Source: Obelidium mucronatum (lineage: Eukaryota; Chytridiomycota; Chytridiomycetes; Chytridiales; Chytriomycetaceae). From it: a stretch of DNA of 40,203 nucleotides. The stretch covers positions 1 to 40,203 of the forward strand of contig JAIVFH010000244.1 of the NCBI GenBank assembly GCA_025765595.1. The letters are read 5' to 3'. How positions within the stretch are numbered: position 1 is the first letter of the stretch; every line of letters begins with the position of its first letter. The position numbers were made by a program, and so were the translations under genes. Shown here piece by piece: positions 7,985-19,035 of the stretch. Below the pieces are notes generated by a model. It saw only the letters and a program-made list of their open reading frames with translations. It was not told where the DNA came from and searched no databases.

Positions 7985-10900
7985 TTATTTGGATAACGCC
8001 ACAGACATCCATCCCATCAACACCTTCTTTTTCAACACTTTTTGTGCCCATGTTGATGCAAACACCATTTTCCGCTCCCTTTCAAAATTATTTTTTCGTG
8101 AGGCTTGTATCCATCGTTTCCAGCCCTTTTTATACTGCTTGCTTGCTTGGAAATCATCTGCCGCTTCTTGGAGCTGTAGGTATTGTTCTGCAGTGAGAAT
8201 TCCAGCAGTTCGAGTGAGTAATACAAGAGATTCAGAACTGAATGCAGTTGGTATTGCTTGTAGTTTTGCGCTGTTTTCGTTGACGTTGTTGTTGTTGTTT
8301 CCACTACGGTTGTGACTATTAGCAGATGTTATCTGCGCTAACCAATCCGTGGATGACAGAGTTTGTGTATCGACAACTGGTAGTGGTGTGCTACTACTGT
8401 TCGACGCAGCTTCGACAAATCCACCGCCCCTCCCCAAAGAAAGATTCGCGATTCTCCACCAACGATAAAAAGCAAACTGTGCTAAATGGTATCTCCTCAA
8501 TCGATCTGCTTTTCTCTTCATACTTTGTAATCTTTCTGTTGTTGTTGTTATTTTTTCGAAAGGAGGATTGATCAGACGCAAAATCACTCCAGCAAAAACA
8601 AACAAGAATACCTTTAACGTAAAGTCTATCCCTCCATTTCAAGAATTTCCGTGTCAGAATGAAACAGCGTATCTTTTTTTCTCTGCTCGCCCACCGGTAC
8701 CAAGCCATCAAAATCTGGAAGCAAAATTTGTTAGGCAACGACGGATTTCAAACATGAATCTACCTCTCGCTTCTTCCGCGCCTCTTCTCTCCGAACAAGC
8801 GACAAACTCAATCTTCTATTCCAAATATCCCAAACGCGCGTCTTTACACTGTTTTCATAGAATTCCTTTGATGTCACCAAATGAATTCTCTGCAGATTCT
8901 GCAAAGAAACTGAAATAAGCTAAAAAAACACAGAACCCTCCGAGAAAAAAAAACCCCTCACAACCCATTCTTACATAAACTCCACGCCACCTTCGTACAA
9001 ACGCAGTCATCAAAGAAATCTTTCTGTGCTGCTTGCACATTTGTTTTAATAAATACCGCTCCATCCAAACATCAAACGTCGACTTCAACAACAACAGCCC
9101 TTGAAGCTGTTGTATAGAGGTTTTCATTGTTCTCGGAACACCAATAGCGCGACAGGTTTTCAACCGTAGACTGCTGATGTAGATTGTTTGCAAACTCTTG
9201 CATTTTTTATGCACGTCTTTGAATCCTGCTCGTGTTGAAAAATCGCCGTGTTAATATATTTATAAATTTGGTAAATAGGGGGCTACCTTCAAAAGCACGT
9301 TTAAGTCTCACACGGTCCAAGATGTCACCAATCTTGACTATCCCTGCTTCAATCCTTGCCATTCGTATTCGCTTCCCCAGTTTCCGTTTCCAATGACCCA
9401 GCAATCTACGCAAAACAACCACCTTATACTGCTCATCAGCAATCCGCGAAGCCGCCTTTATCCGCGCCTTCCCTTTCCACTTTTCAAAAACACGCGCCTT
9501 TGTATGACCCTCACAAAACTTGTCAGCCAACCCAATTTGACTCCACTTATCCCTCCAAACACTAAAAAATCTAGCTCCAAGCCGCTTCAACCTTCGAGCT
9601 TGATAAAACTCATCCGCCAACCTCGCCTGCCCAGCCCTCCGTTTCCAAGCCCCAAAAACTTTGATCTCAAGCCTCCTTTTTTCCAACTGCCCCAACCTCA
9701 CCTCAATCACACCAAACTTGAAACTCTTGAAAGTCGCACTCCGCCACCGGTGCACTGCGTTCCGAACAAGAACCCTCTTCCAGAACTCATCTGCCATCCG
9801 TGCAGTCATCCTTTCCTTGAAACGCAACAACGCAGCGTTTTTCCACCGTCGGAAATAAATCCGTTTCCGGAGCTCAAGAAACGAAATCGCAGAGATTGTG
9901 ACTTGTACTTGTCTATCCAGTAAAACACTACGGATCCCATCAAACACGCGGCGGAAGGTCTTGCGGCTCCAAAACGCGGCTGCTTTATCACACAAATACC
10001 TTTCCCGTCTCGACTCCTGACACCGTCGTTTCCATCGCAGAAACAATCTCTGCTGCATCAAAAACGCCTTGACACCATCAATCCGAGTCACAGCCCGCCG
10101 CACCAACACCTCATGCCTCCAAACCCCCAAAACACGCGCCAATAACCGTCGATTCAATTCTGTATCCACAATCCTATACCTGGAGCGGTTTTGTCTCGCT
10201 TTGGTTTCCCAAATCTTAAAGTACGAATGTTCGACATTCAATTCTCGTTTCCTTGAAACAATCCCTTCCATCATGTCCCAGGTCCTGCAAACTTCAGCGC
10301 GCGATTTCCAAATCCCGAAAAAGGTGCGTTTTAGGGAATAGATGCGGAATAAAGATGCCTCTGTTTCGATTTCGGATATTTTTTTGGTGTGTTGTTTCCA
10401 TGTTTTGAAGCCTTGTCGGAGAGTTGTTTCTTGTTCTCGTTTTGAAATTTCAAATAGCGTGCCAAAGGAGCGGCGGAGTGAAGGTGGTGATCTGCGGTTG
10501 AGTGTGAGTGCTGCGGAGGCGGTGGTTGGGTATTGTGAAGAGGTTGCTGCTGTTGCGCTTGCGGTGGCCCATCCAGAAACTCGGATTGATAAAAGATGGT
10601 TTGTGAGACTCGGTTTCGGTTCATGTTCATCGGAATCTTTTTTTGTAGTTATAGTCTGTGTGGTCAAAAAGTTTTTTTTTGGTCTTTTTCAGAAAAATCA
10701 AAACGCTCGTTTCTGTAGATAGAGGAACTCACATAATACGACGGATACTTATCATACGGAATCCTCCGCAAAGAATATAAATCGGCAGGAGCCATCTCAA
10801 TTCCTTGTTGTGCGGCGGCAAACACGGAAGCATTGATTCGTTTTTGGAACACCACAATCCATCGTTGAAACGCCAAGATTTTGATCCATTTCTGATATAA

Positions 10901-13900
10901 TAACGTTGCAAGAACGGATTGCGTCTTTTCAGAGATGTTTGTTTTCCAAATCGTCCAGTGGTTTAAAGTCAGTCTTGTAACATGAAAGCGATGTGCCTTT
11001 GATAACTAAAAAAAGATTTGGATTAAGATTAGAGTTACGAAGCATATTTCTTAACTAACCCGGAAAACATTTAACCAGAACCGGAATGTTGACTTGATTG
11101 TTCGATGGTTTTTTTTATTTCGAACAATCTCTCCCTAATCAAATGCTATTTTTTCAACAACAACAAAAAAAAATACAGACCAGCAGGATAAATTCTTACC
11201 GCGATTCTATATAGTTTAATCTGGCGCTTTCGTTTCCACAAACAAAATGAATCCCTGAGTCGCGTCTCCTGCTTTGCAGATACAAAATCGTTTAAACTCC
11301 GGCGCAACAGTTCCTTCTTTTGACGCGCGCGCATCCATTTCCTGAAATATTTTTCTTGAAAGACTGTAATGATATTATTAGACAAGAAAGAATAATCAAA
11401 AACCAAGACCAATAAACAACGTCATGTACCTAATTGTGCTTCGTACACAGACCCCCAATGCTTTTGACAGCTTCTTCGCCAAGTCTGAAAAATCAAACTG
11501 TGATTTTTTTGGCGCTATTTTTTAGTTTCACCCCCCATCAAATCTGGAAACTCAACTTCTTCAAATGCATGTTTGATTCCACAACAATATACTCGTATTC
11601 AGAAACATTTTTGTTGAGTCTTTCAATCCAGAGAAGGAGGTACCTTCGCAGCTTGTACTGTTAATAAAAACCGTTTTTCAGTATTTCGAGGAGCTCAAGA
11701 AAAAAAAAGAGCAACGTAAGAAAAACTCACGTTCTCACTCAATACTGCTACAGCGCATTCAATACGATCTAGTTTCTTCTTTCTCGTGAAAATCTCCCGC
11801 CATTCTGGACAAATATAATCAAACACGACCAAGTCCAGGAAAAAAAAAGAAGTTTGACTCTCACTAAACAGCGCGTTTCTCTTTTGTCGTGCCATTTGAT
11901 TAGACAGGAACTCTTCATGTCTCACATACCACGTCAACGTCGTTTTTTCCTTCTTCCTGTTTCGACAAAGAAATATAACGACAGGTAAATGTGAGTTAGA
12001 TAAGATTTTCATAAGCAATCAAGAAGGGCTGATGAACAAAAAAAAACCTCTTTCGCCACTTTATCCAAAACACCTCCAACATCTTTTTGTTCGAGTTCGC
12101 CACGGCACATGTTGTAGCATCCACATATTTTCGCACTTTCGTCTTCCAAATCGGGAACAGTTTCTGGTACACGTTCAACGCTTTGTGTTTCTTTTTTTTC
12201 CAATGTCAAAAAAAAAGGTTAACTACAGTCAACATACCTCGGCTATTTTTCCTTTCCACACCCAAAAGTCGCATTTATTTTGCCAGTTCGTAAAACAACT
12301 TGACAATCGATCCACAACCGAAGTTTTAATGACATCTTTTGAAGTTGTTCCAAAAAAAAAAAAAATCAATAACAACGCACACAACCCCCACTCTACTTTT
12401 TTTTTTTTTGGTACCTTTCACAATATCACAAAGTCCATTCAATTCATCCAAAGATCGGACTTGACTTCCAGTTTCATAAAACAACATTCGACTGATTTGA
12501 TAACTCTTTTGTGATATTTTGGCGTGAAATGGGTCAACGAGACGCATGTATCGAGTATGCCGGATCCATTGAAGCATGTATTTTTTGAGTTTGTGTAGTT
12601 TCCATGCTTTTAATCTGGTTTTTAGAGACTACCACAAAAAAAAAAAAAATACGAGTTAAATGTAAAAGTTTAAATTTAAAAAAAAAACAGGGTATATGTA
12701 TGAAAAAAAAATTGTAACGTACGTATTCTCGAATGAAAATCTGTTTCCACTTGTAAAAAAAGTTGTGCATGTGTGCGAGGTTGTTGTCGGATTCAAGAGA
12801 GTCAGCAACGATGGTCAATATCCGCTTGTCGTTTGTCCATAGGATCCAAATGTCAAAGTATTTTTGTTTGAGTTCGAATCGACGGGATTTTCGAAGTTTT
12901 CTAAAAAAAATTTACATGCAATGTTGTTGATATTTTGTTTAGATTCGTTTGGTGGCAACTTACAGCTTGTCTTGCCACTTTTGGAAACATTGAGAAACTA
13001 AATCTGATTTTCGAATCACTTGATGTGTTGTTGCTCGTTTCTCTATTCTGTTTTGTTGTTTTCTTGAACAACCGAAAGAGTATGTAAATACATTGGTCAA
13101 AAGAATGTAAAAATCAACACACACCTCTTCTTCCATTCACCAAAATAGTTTGAAATTAAGCTGCTTTGCCGGAAATTGACTGATAATCTAGCTGAAAAAG
13201 GCGTAGTTGAATTATTTTTCCTCAAAACAAAAATCCCACACCATTCCTCAGCCTCAAGTTCCAAACCTTGAACGACTGTCGCTTCAAGTGAAATTCTATT
13301 AATCCACTAATCCGCTCAAGTCCATCGGTCAATAGAAAGTTTTTGATAAATGTCCGTCTCCAAGTCTGTTGTTTACAAAAGAAATGTGGGTTTCAAAAAT
13401 TGCAAAATTCAAAAACCAAAGATGTACCTTCAAGTATCGACGCACGAGATGAATCTCGTAAACTGCCACAGCGAGGTCTTGATTCAGTTCCTGTTTTCTC
13501 TTGAATGATCGCGATTTGTATGCCCTGTGGAGCCACTTTTTGAAACACCCATTCAAAAGCCGTTGTTGATTATTGTGTTTGGCTTGTGCCTTTGGAATAA
13601 ATGCGTGATCATGGAGATGTTTGAATGCTTTTGCCTTGCGATTCATCTGTTTTGGTGTATGAGTTGGAAGAACTTCAGTATTCCAGTTAAAGAGACACCA
13701 TTGTTTCGCCTGCGGCGAATATCACTGCCTTCGGCAGTACGCCCTACATTTCTTTTATCCAACGCACTCTTCCAAGACTCAAAATAAAATGCAAGGGAAT
13801 TTGATTTCCAAACTTGAACCGCAAGAACCCAGTTGGTCACAATAAAACTCCGTTCATGACGAGATCGACGCGTTAAACTTTTTTTTTTTTGAAGAACATG

Positions 13901-14710
13901 TTTTTTCGAGTAAGTCCTGTAGACACAGCTTCGCAAAGTGTCTTACAGTAACCAAGCAGTAAACGCTTTCCTGATTGTTTTTTCGTATGACAGGACATGA
14001 TCATACGAATCACTTGAACCCTCCTCTTCATCCATTTGGGCAACAGTAAAACCATTTTCATCAACAATTGAATCATTCTCAGGATCTTCAAGAAAAACGG
14101 GCGGTATGATGGGATATCGAGATGCTTGATTCCTTGGTATGACTTTCACAGGACTAATGTGGCTGATTTCGCATTGAGGAAGATTCAACTCAGTCAATAA
14201 AGACGCGTTCGTATTTTGCAGATTTGACTTTGATTGATTTGCGTGTACACGAGAATTCATGATTGATTGGATAGCGTCGAATTCGGCGTTCATTTGGGGA
14301 TCCACGTTTTCCGAGTCGAATGCGGCGGTGTATTCCAAGTGTGGCGGCGATACGAGAGTGTTTAGGTCGAGGTCCCAGACTGGCGTGTTGAAGCGGCGTG
14401 CGTTCTGCATCAAGTCAAGACAAGAGGTGAGTTGTCCGAGAAAGACAAGAAAAACCAAAAAAAAACCAACCCAGACGACCGTCGCCGCAAAGCGCGGCCA
14501 GCCGCCGCCCGCTTCGAGGCGCGCCGGACTGAGCGCGGCAAAGAAGCGGCGGGCTTTTGCCCAGGCGCCGGCGTCGACGGCGGCGTCGCAGGCGGCGTCC
14601 TTCTGCAGCGCGTCGATGGCGCGGCCGACGCGCGCGTGGCTCGGCGCCGCGCCGCCAAACTGCGCGAGTCGCGACGCTGCCGCAAACAGAAGCACGCTGG
14701 CGTCGGCCAT
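7985..14710 (-). CDS. SFI1: Sfi1-like centrin-binding repeat protein
   Basis: A large multi-exon gene, estimated at 1,700-1,800 residues. Sfi1 proteins form long helices that bind centrin at centrosomes, basal bodies or spindle pole bodies. The signature is a repeat of about 30 residues ending in a hydrophobic residue, two spacers and W-K/R (GIWKSRAE, GVWRHEVL, RRWKNAAL, GAWKRRAG, GHWKRKLG). The exon ending at 9287 alone has about a dozen, and others occur in nearly every exon. Exons fixed with confidence: 14471-14710, 13947-14404, 13748-13877, 13428-13709, 13242-13365, and the last at 7985-8535, whose stop overlaps an AATAAA signal. The N-terminus (MADASVLLFAAASRL) lies in a GC-rich exon, and an acidic segment precedes the repeats. 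Two oddities are a 38-nt intron made of hairpins (13710-13747) and an in-frame TGA near 11545 for which I found no clean splice. A split into two genes cannot be excluded, but repeat character is continuous. Confidence 0.82.
13705..13738. repeat. Double-hairpin element
   Basis: There are two adjacent perfect hairpins with 6-bp stems and 3-nt loops: TTCGCC-TGC-GGCGAA (13705-13719) and ACTGCC-TTC-GGCAGT (13724-13738), separated by TATC. This is the architecture of the double-hairpin elements known from mitochondrial DNA of Allomyces and some chytrids. Here it sits in a nuclear gene. Confidence 0.75.
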
Positions 14711-14751
14711 CGGATAAATAAAATAAAATAAAATAAAATAAAATGTAAATT
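14711..14751. repeat. (AAAAT)n microsatellite filling the LRR-Sfi1 gap
   Basis: The 41 bp between the F-box/LRR stop and the Sfi1 start consist mostly of about six tandem AAAAT units (on the plus strand, 14715-14744). The promoter of Sfi1 or the 3' UTR of the upstream gene must therefore overlap neighbouring coding DNA. Confidence 0.85.
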
Positions 14752-15813
14752 TCACAGCTGCATCCAGCCACTCTCAGCGTCGCAGTAGAGGCCAGCGTTC
14801 CACCGCAGGTCGCAGGTGTCAATACTGCCACGCAACGCATCAAGCTCGCGGGGAATCAGGCCACTCAGCCGGTTCTTGTTGATGCCCAAATACTTGAGCT
14901 GCATTAACTTGCCCATCTCGGCTGGAATACGACCAGACAGGTTGCAATTGTTGAGGCACAGCTCCTGTAAACACTCAAGATCGCCAATTTCACGGGGAAT
15001 CAATGAGTTCAAGCCAGGATTACTGTGCAGATACAACTGCTTCAACTTGGAGAGCTTTCCCCAACCACCAGGAATCGAACCTATGACTCCAGTTTCTGCA
15101 ATTACTAATTGTTCAAGACACGCAAGGTTCCCAATCTCCACAGGAAGATTCCCAGACAAGTCCTTGTTATCTGATAAAACCAGTGCTTTGAGATGAGCTA
15201 AATTCCCTAGCTCAGTTGGAATCAAGCCGCAAAGGAGGTTCGAAGCCAGATTTAATCGCAACAGCTGATCAAGCATCCCGATTTCTCGCGGAATCTCACC
15301 AGACAGCTTATTATATCCCAGATCCAACACGCGCAGCGACTTCATTTCTTTAATCTGTGGTGGAATGACACCACTCAAGCGACAACGGTTGAAATTCAAA
15401 ATACCAGTATTTGGTAACCGCAACAAACTCAATGGTATCTGCGTATCTATCCTTGTTCTTGAATATCCATTCTCTTTACAGACGCCCCATTTGATTACTT
15501 TCAAGTGCGTCAAAACTAATCGCGAATAAACAGCCTGAGACGCTGGTGGGACGTGAAAGTAGACGATATCCCATTCGTTAGGAGCATATGACTTTGTCTT
15601 TGAATGACACTCTTTAACGTTTATGAAATGCATCCAATTGAGCAAGGCAAATGATTCAGTTGCCAGTACGCTCTGGATGCTCTTTGATACACCCACAAGC
15701 TTGAATACTTTTGCAGGATGGATCCAACAAAGTACTTGCGCTACAATGTCCAACGGGAGGTTCGGAAGCCGAACCGACGACGTCCTGGCGGGGCTTTGGG
15801 ACTTCATAATCAT
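14752..15813 (-). CDS. F-box-like protein with plant-type leucine-rich repeats
   Basis: 353 residues, single exon. The N-terminus (about 18-55: LPNLPLDIVAQVLCWIHP, then VGVSKSIQSVL) has the hydrophobic spacing of an F-box, which would link it to SCF ubiquitin ligases (inference). From about residue 130 to 340 there are eight or nine leucine-rich repeats of about 24 residues with the plant-specific LSGxIPxEIGxLxxL consensus, e.g. YNKLSGEIPREIGML and NNCNLSGRIPAEMGKLMQL. No signal peptide or membrane segment is evident, so it is probably intracellular. It starts ATG-ATT-ATG, and the second Met is a possible alternative start. It shares a 222-bp divergent intergenic region with the first GDSL esterase, and its stop lies 41 bp before Sfi1. 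The substrate is unknown. Confidence 0.85.
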   Translation of the reverse strand: MIMKSQSPARTSSVRLPNLPLDIVAQVLCWIHPAKVFKLVGVSKSIQSVLATESFALLNWMHFINVKECHSKTKSYAPNEWDIVYFHVPPASQAVYSRLVLTHLKVIKWGVCKENGYSRTRIDTQIPLSLLRLPNTGILNFNRCRLSGVIPPQIKEMKSLRVLDLGYNKLSGEIPREIGMLDQLLRLNLASNLLCGLIPTELGNLAHLKALVLSDNKDLSGNLPVEIGNLACLEQLVIAETGVIGSIPGGWGKLSKLKQLYLHSNPGLNSLIPREIGDLECLQELCLNNCNLSGRIPAEMGKLMQLKYLGINKNRLSGLIPRELDALRGSIDTCDLRWNAGLYCDAESGWMQL

Positions 15814-15986
15814 GTGGAGAGCTTCTAAAAATAAACGCGAGACTTAAAAAGAGGGCAACGATGGTAGTCAAGAACTGCGCTGATATGTATCTACAATGTT
15901 CAATCAAAAAGCCGGAAACAATCAAGAAGTGGCTGGTTGGGGCTGGCTTGAACAATAAGGCTCACCAAGCCCAAATTTAATCTTAT

Positions 15987-15994
15987 TATAAAAG
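15987..15994 (+). promoter_or_regulatory. Likely TATA box of the first GDSL esterase
   Basis: TATAAAAG lies 49 bp upstream of the ATG at 16036, inside the 222-bp region shared with the divergent F-box/LRR gene. Confidence 0.5.
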
Positions 15995-16035
15995 CGAGGA
16001 GAGACTGTAAACTTTCGAAAAAAAATCGTAGAAAA

Positions 16036-17455
16036 ATGGTTTCTGGTCTTGTTCTTCTCACTCTGGCAGTTACAACGGTCACTGCTTCAACTCCCGTGGT
16101 AACCGTTCGTTTTTTGGAACCGTTATAGTGAGCCAACTCATACTAACGCGAAGAATTTTTGATAGCCAATCAAGTCAATCGTTGCTTTGGGAGACAGGTT
16201 CGTTACCCCAAATTGGAAATTGAAGCTAAAACGCCAACTCTTGCAAACTGCTATCACAACACAGTCTCAGTGACACTGGCAACGTTTTCAAAATCTATGG
16301 AATTCCACCAGCGCCATACTGGAAGGGACGATTGTAAGTCTCCTCAACCAAGTAGTCAAATTTCCTTCCAAATCTAACAAAACCCATCATAAAGCACCAA
16401 CGGCCCCAATTGGGTTGAACACCTTTCTGGCCACCTTTCCAACGCAACGTTGTACAACTTTGCTTATGGCGGTAGCACCGCCAACGTGTCCAACTCTGCC
16501 GGCAGAAACCTTACCGGAACTCCAATTCCAGTGTCCTCCCTCCCCGACGTTTCTCAGCAGCTCGCGCTTTTCCAGAAGGACCCTGTTGCCAGCAAGATTG
16601 AGCTTTCATCGACCTTGTTTACGATTTTCGCCGGAGGAAATGACATCAACTACCAGATTGATGCTGGCAAGGCGCCAGATGTTCGTTCTATTGCAGGTAA
16701 GATTGCAGCTTCTGCGGTTTGCTTTTGCGACGTGTTTGATATGTATATTGTACAACAGGAAGTGTTGTCGCTTTGGTCTCTAACTTGGTTGACGGTGGTG
16801 CCAAGAATATTCTCATCAACAACATGCCACCACTCCACTTGTCGCCAAGAATGAAGCCTTACCAAAGCTTGAGCGCTCAAATCAAGAAATTAGTTGATGG
16901 ATACAACCAAGTCCTTGCTGCTAGCATTGCTGGACTCTCGGTAACTTACAGTCGATTCCTAAAAAATCAAAAAAAAAAAAAAAAAAAAAAAAAAAAACAT
17001 TCTGATTACTTCACATACTATAGGCCAAGAACCCTACCGTTACAATCACCATCAACGACGTGAACGGTCTCCTGACATTCATCAGCTCTCCAGAAGGATC
17101 CAAGACATTCAACCTCGCCAATGTGGGCGACCAGTGTCTCAACGCGACCGCCAAAACCGTGTGCGCTAGCCCTGAGACTTACTTTTTCTGGGACGGTATT
17201 CACCCGACAACCAATGGCCAGGATTTGATTGCGCAATATGGATACAATCAGTTTTACAAACTTCCAGGGTACTTGATTGCGAAACCGGAACCTACTACTA
17301 CTAGTACTGCTGCTGCTGCTACTGCTGCTAGTACCAGTGAAGGTTATAAACCAACTCCTGCCGCCACAAACCTCTATTCGGCGGCTATGGAATCCCGTGT
17401 GTCTGGATTCATTTCATTGCTTTTTGTTGTTGTCATTCTGGGTACTATGGTGTGA
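16036..17455 (+). CDS. Secreted GDSL-family esterase, copy 1
   Basis: Six exons: 16036-16098, 16166-16197, 16265-16333, 16395-16696, 16759-16940 and 17024-17455, giving 359 residues. An N-terminal signal peptide (MVSGLVLLTLAVTTVTAS) precedes block I, GDSLSDTG, with nucleophile Ser32. The intron splits that serine codon. AYGGSTANVSN and GGNDINY are the other oxyanion-hole blocks, and WDGIHPT supplies Asp273 and His276. Ser, Gly, Asn and His mark the SGNH hydrolase fold, active on acyl or acetyl esters of lipids or polysaccharides. The Thr/Ala-rich tail ends in a hydrophobic segment (GFISLLFVVVILGTMV), suggesting a GPI anchor. Carbohydrate esterase family 16 or a lipase is possible. The substrate cannot be read from sequence. 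Confidence 0.92.
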
Positions 17456-17592
17456 GCTTTCTTCTGACGATGGGAATAAAAATCTGCTTGCTATGAAAAT
17501 TTCTTATTTGTGATTAAAAAAAAAAGAGCAAGCCCATTTGCAGGGCAATTGAAGCTGAAAATGAAAATTTCGAAAAAAAAAAAGCAAAGGAA

Positions 17593-18963
17593 ATGGTTTC
17601 GGTTGCTGCCCTCATTGGATTGGTCCCAGCTGTAGCTGCTTTGACCCCATCGGTGAGTTTTTAAAGACTTCCTTCGATGTCTTTTTGGGCTGACGTGGCT
17701 TCCTCTGGCTCAGTCCATCAAGAGTGTTGTTGCTTTCGGTGATAGGTAAGCCAAACGATCAACACTTCAACCCCAGTATGTTAACTTCCCTTCTGGGGTT
17801 GAATTAGTCTCAGCGACACTGGAAACCTGTTCAAGTTGTATGGGATTCCAGGAGCCCCATACTGGCAAGGACGATTGTGAGTCTATATCTTTGTAAAGGC
17901 CTGTTCAAGACCTCCTCATTAACAACATTGAACAAAAAAAAACAGCTGTAACGGACCAATCTGGGTCGAACATCTCTCCGGATACCTTTCCAATGCCACG
18001 CTGTACGACTTTGCGTACGCTGGAAGCACAGCAAATGTGTCTAACGCTGCCGGTGTCAACGTCAGTGCCACCCCTATCCCAGCTTCCTCGCTCCCCGATA
18101 TTTCCCAGCAGTTTGCGCTCTTCCAGAAGGATGCGGTTACGAGCAAGTTGGACTTGTCGTCGACCCTGTTTACTGTCTTTGCGGGCGGTAATGATATTGA
18201 CTATGCCGTTGACCAAGCAAAAATTCCAGACGTTCTGTCTATCGCTGGTAGATTGTTACATCTCTATGGTATACCATAGGTTAACTTTGTTGAATTTATA
18301 GGCAGTGTTGTGAACATGGTTGCCACTCTCTTGGCATCCGGTGCCGAAAACGTTTTAATCAACAACATGGCACCATTACACTTGAGTCCAAGAATGAAAC
18401 CTTTCCAGGCTCTCAGTGCACAAATCAAGATGGTTGTCGATGGATACAACCAGGTTCTTGCGGCTGGAGTTGCCTCTCTTTCAGTTGAGTTTTTTCTTTT
18501 TCAACCAACCCCGAAACTCTAAATGCTTACTGTATCCCCTCCCTCCGAATAGACCCACTTCCCAAAAGCAAATATTGCTATTAACGACATCAACGGCTTA
18601 TTGACTCTCGTTGCCTCACCCGAAGGAGCCGTCTCGTTCAAATACGCCAACGTTGACGGATCCTGTTTCAACTACACTGCTCAAACTGTCTGCGCCGCAC
18701 CCTACACTTACTTTTTCTGGGACGGAATCCACCCGTCCACTCGTGGACAAGACTTGATGGCGCAATATGGATTCAACCAGTTGTTCAAACTCCCAGGTTA
18801 TTTCATCGCCAAGACTGCAACTACTACCAGTACTACTGTAGAGTCTGTGTATAAGCCAACTCAAGCTCCATCCGTTCGCCCAATCACCAATTTGTACTCT
18901 TCTGCTTCGGCTTTAGCTGGAATCACTCTTCTTTCGGTTGCTCTGTCATCGCTCTTGTTGTAA
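17593..18963 (+). CDS. Secreted GDSL-family esterase, copy 2
   Basis: Six exons: 17593-17652, 17714-17745, 17808-17876, 17946-18247, 18302-18483 and 18553-18963, giving 351 residues. Exons 2-5 have exactly the same lengths and phases as in copy 1 (32, 69, 302 and 182 nt), so the two are a recent tandem duplication. Signal peptide MVSVAALIGLVPAVAA, block I GDSLSDTGN, AYAGSTANVSN, GGNDIDY and WDGIHPST keep all catalytic residues. The Thr/Ser-rich tail ends in a hydrophobic stretch (LAGITLLSVALSSLLL), again GPI-like. It begins 137 bp after copy 1 ends, leaving room only for a short promoter. Confidence 0.92.
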
Positions 18964-19035
18964 AACGGATATTTTGTGGTATTATATAATACACTATGAT
19001 GATAATTGTCGATGTTTATTTTGTAAAAAAAAAAA

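Noticed and set aside
9393..9923. Plus-strand Pro-rich open frame of 176 codons
   Set aside because: It is antisense to the main Sfi1 repeat exon. The Pro bias comes from complementing W-K/R repeats.
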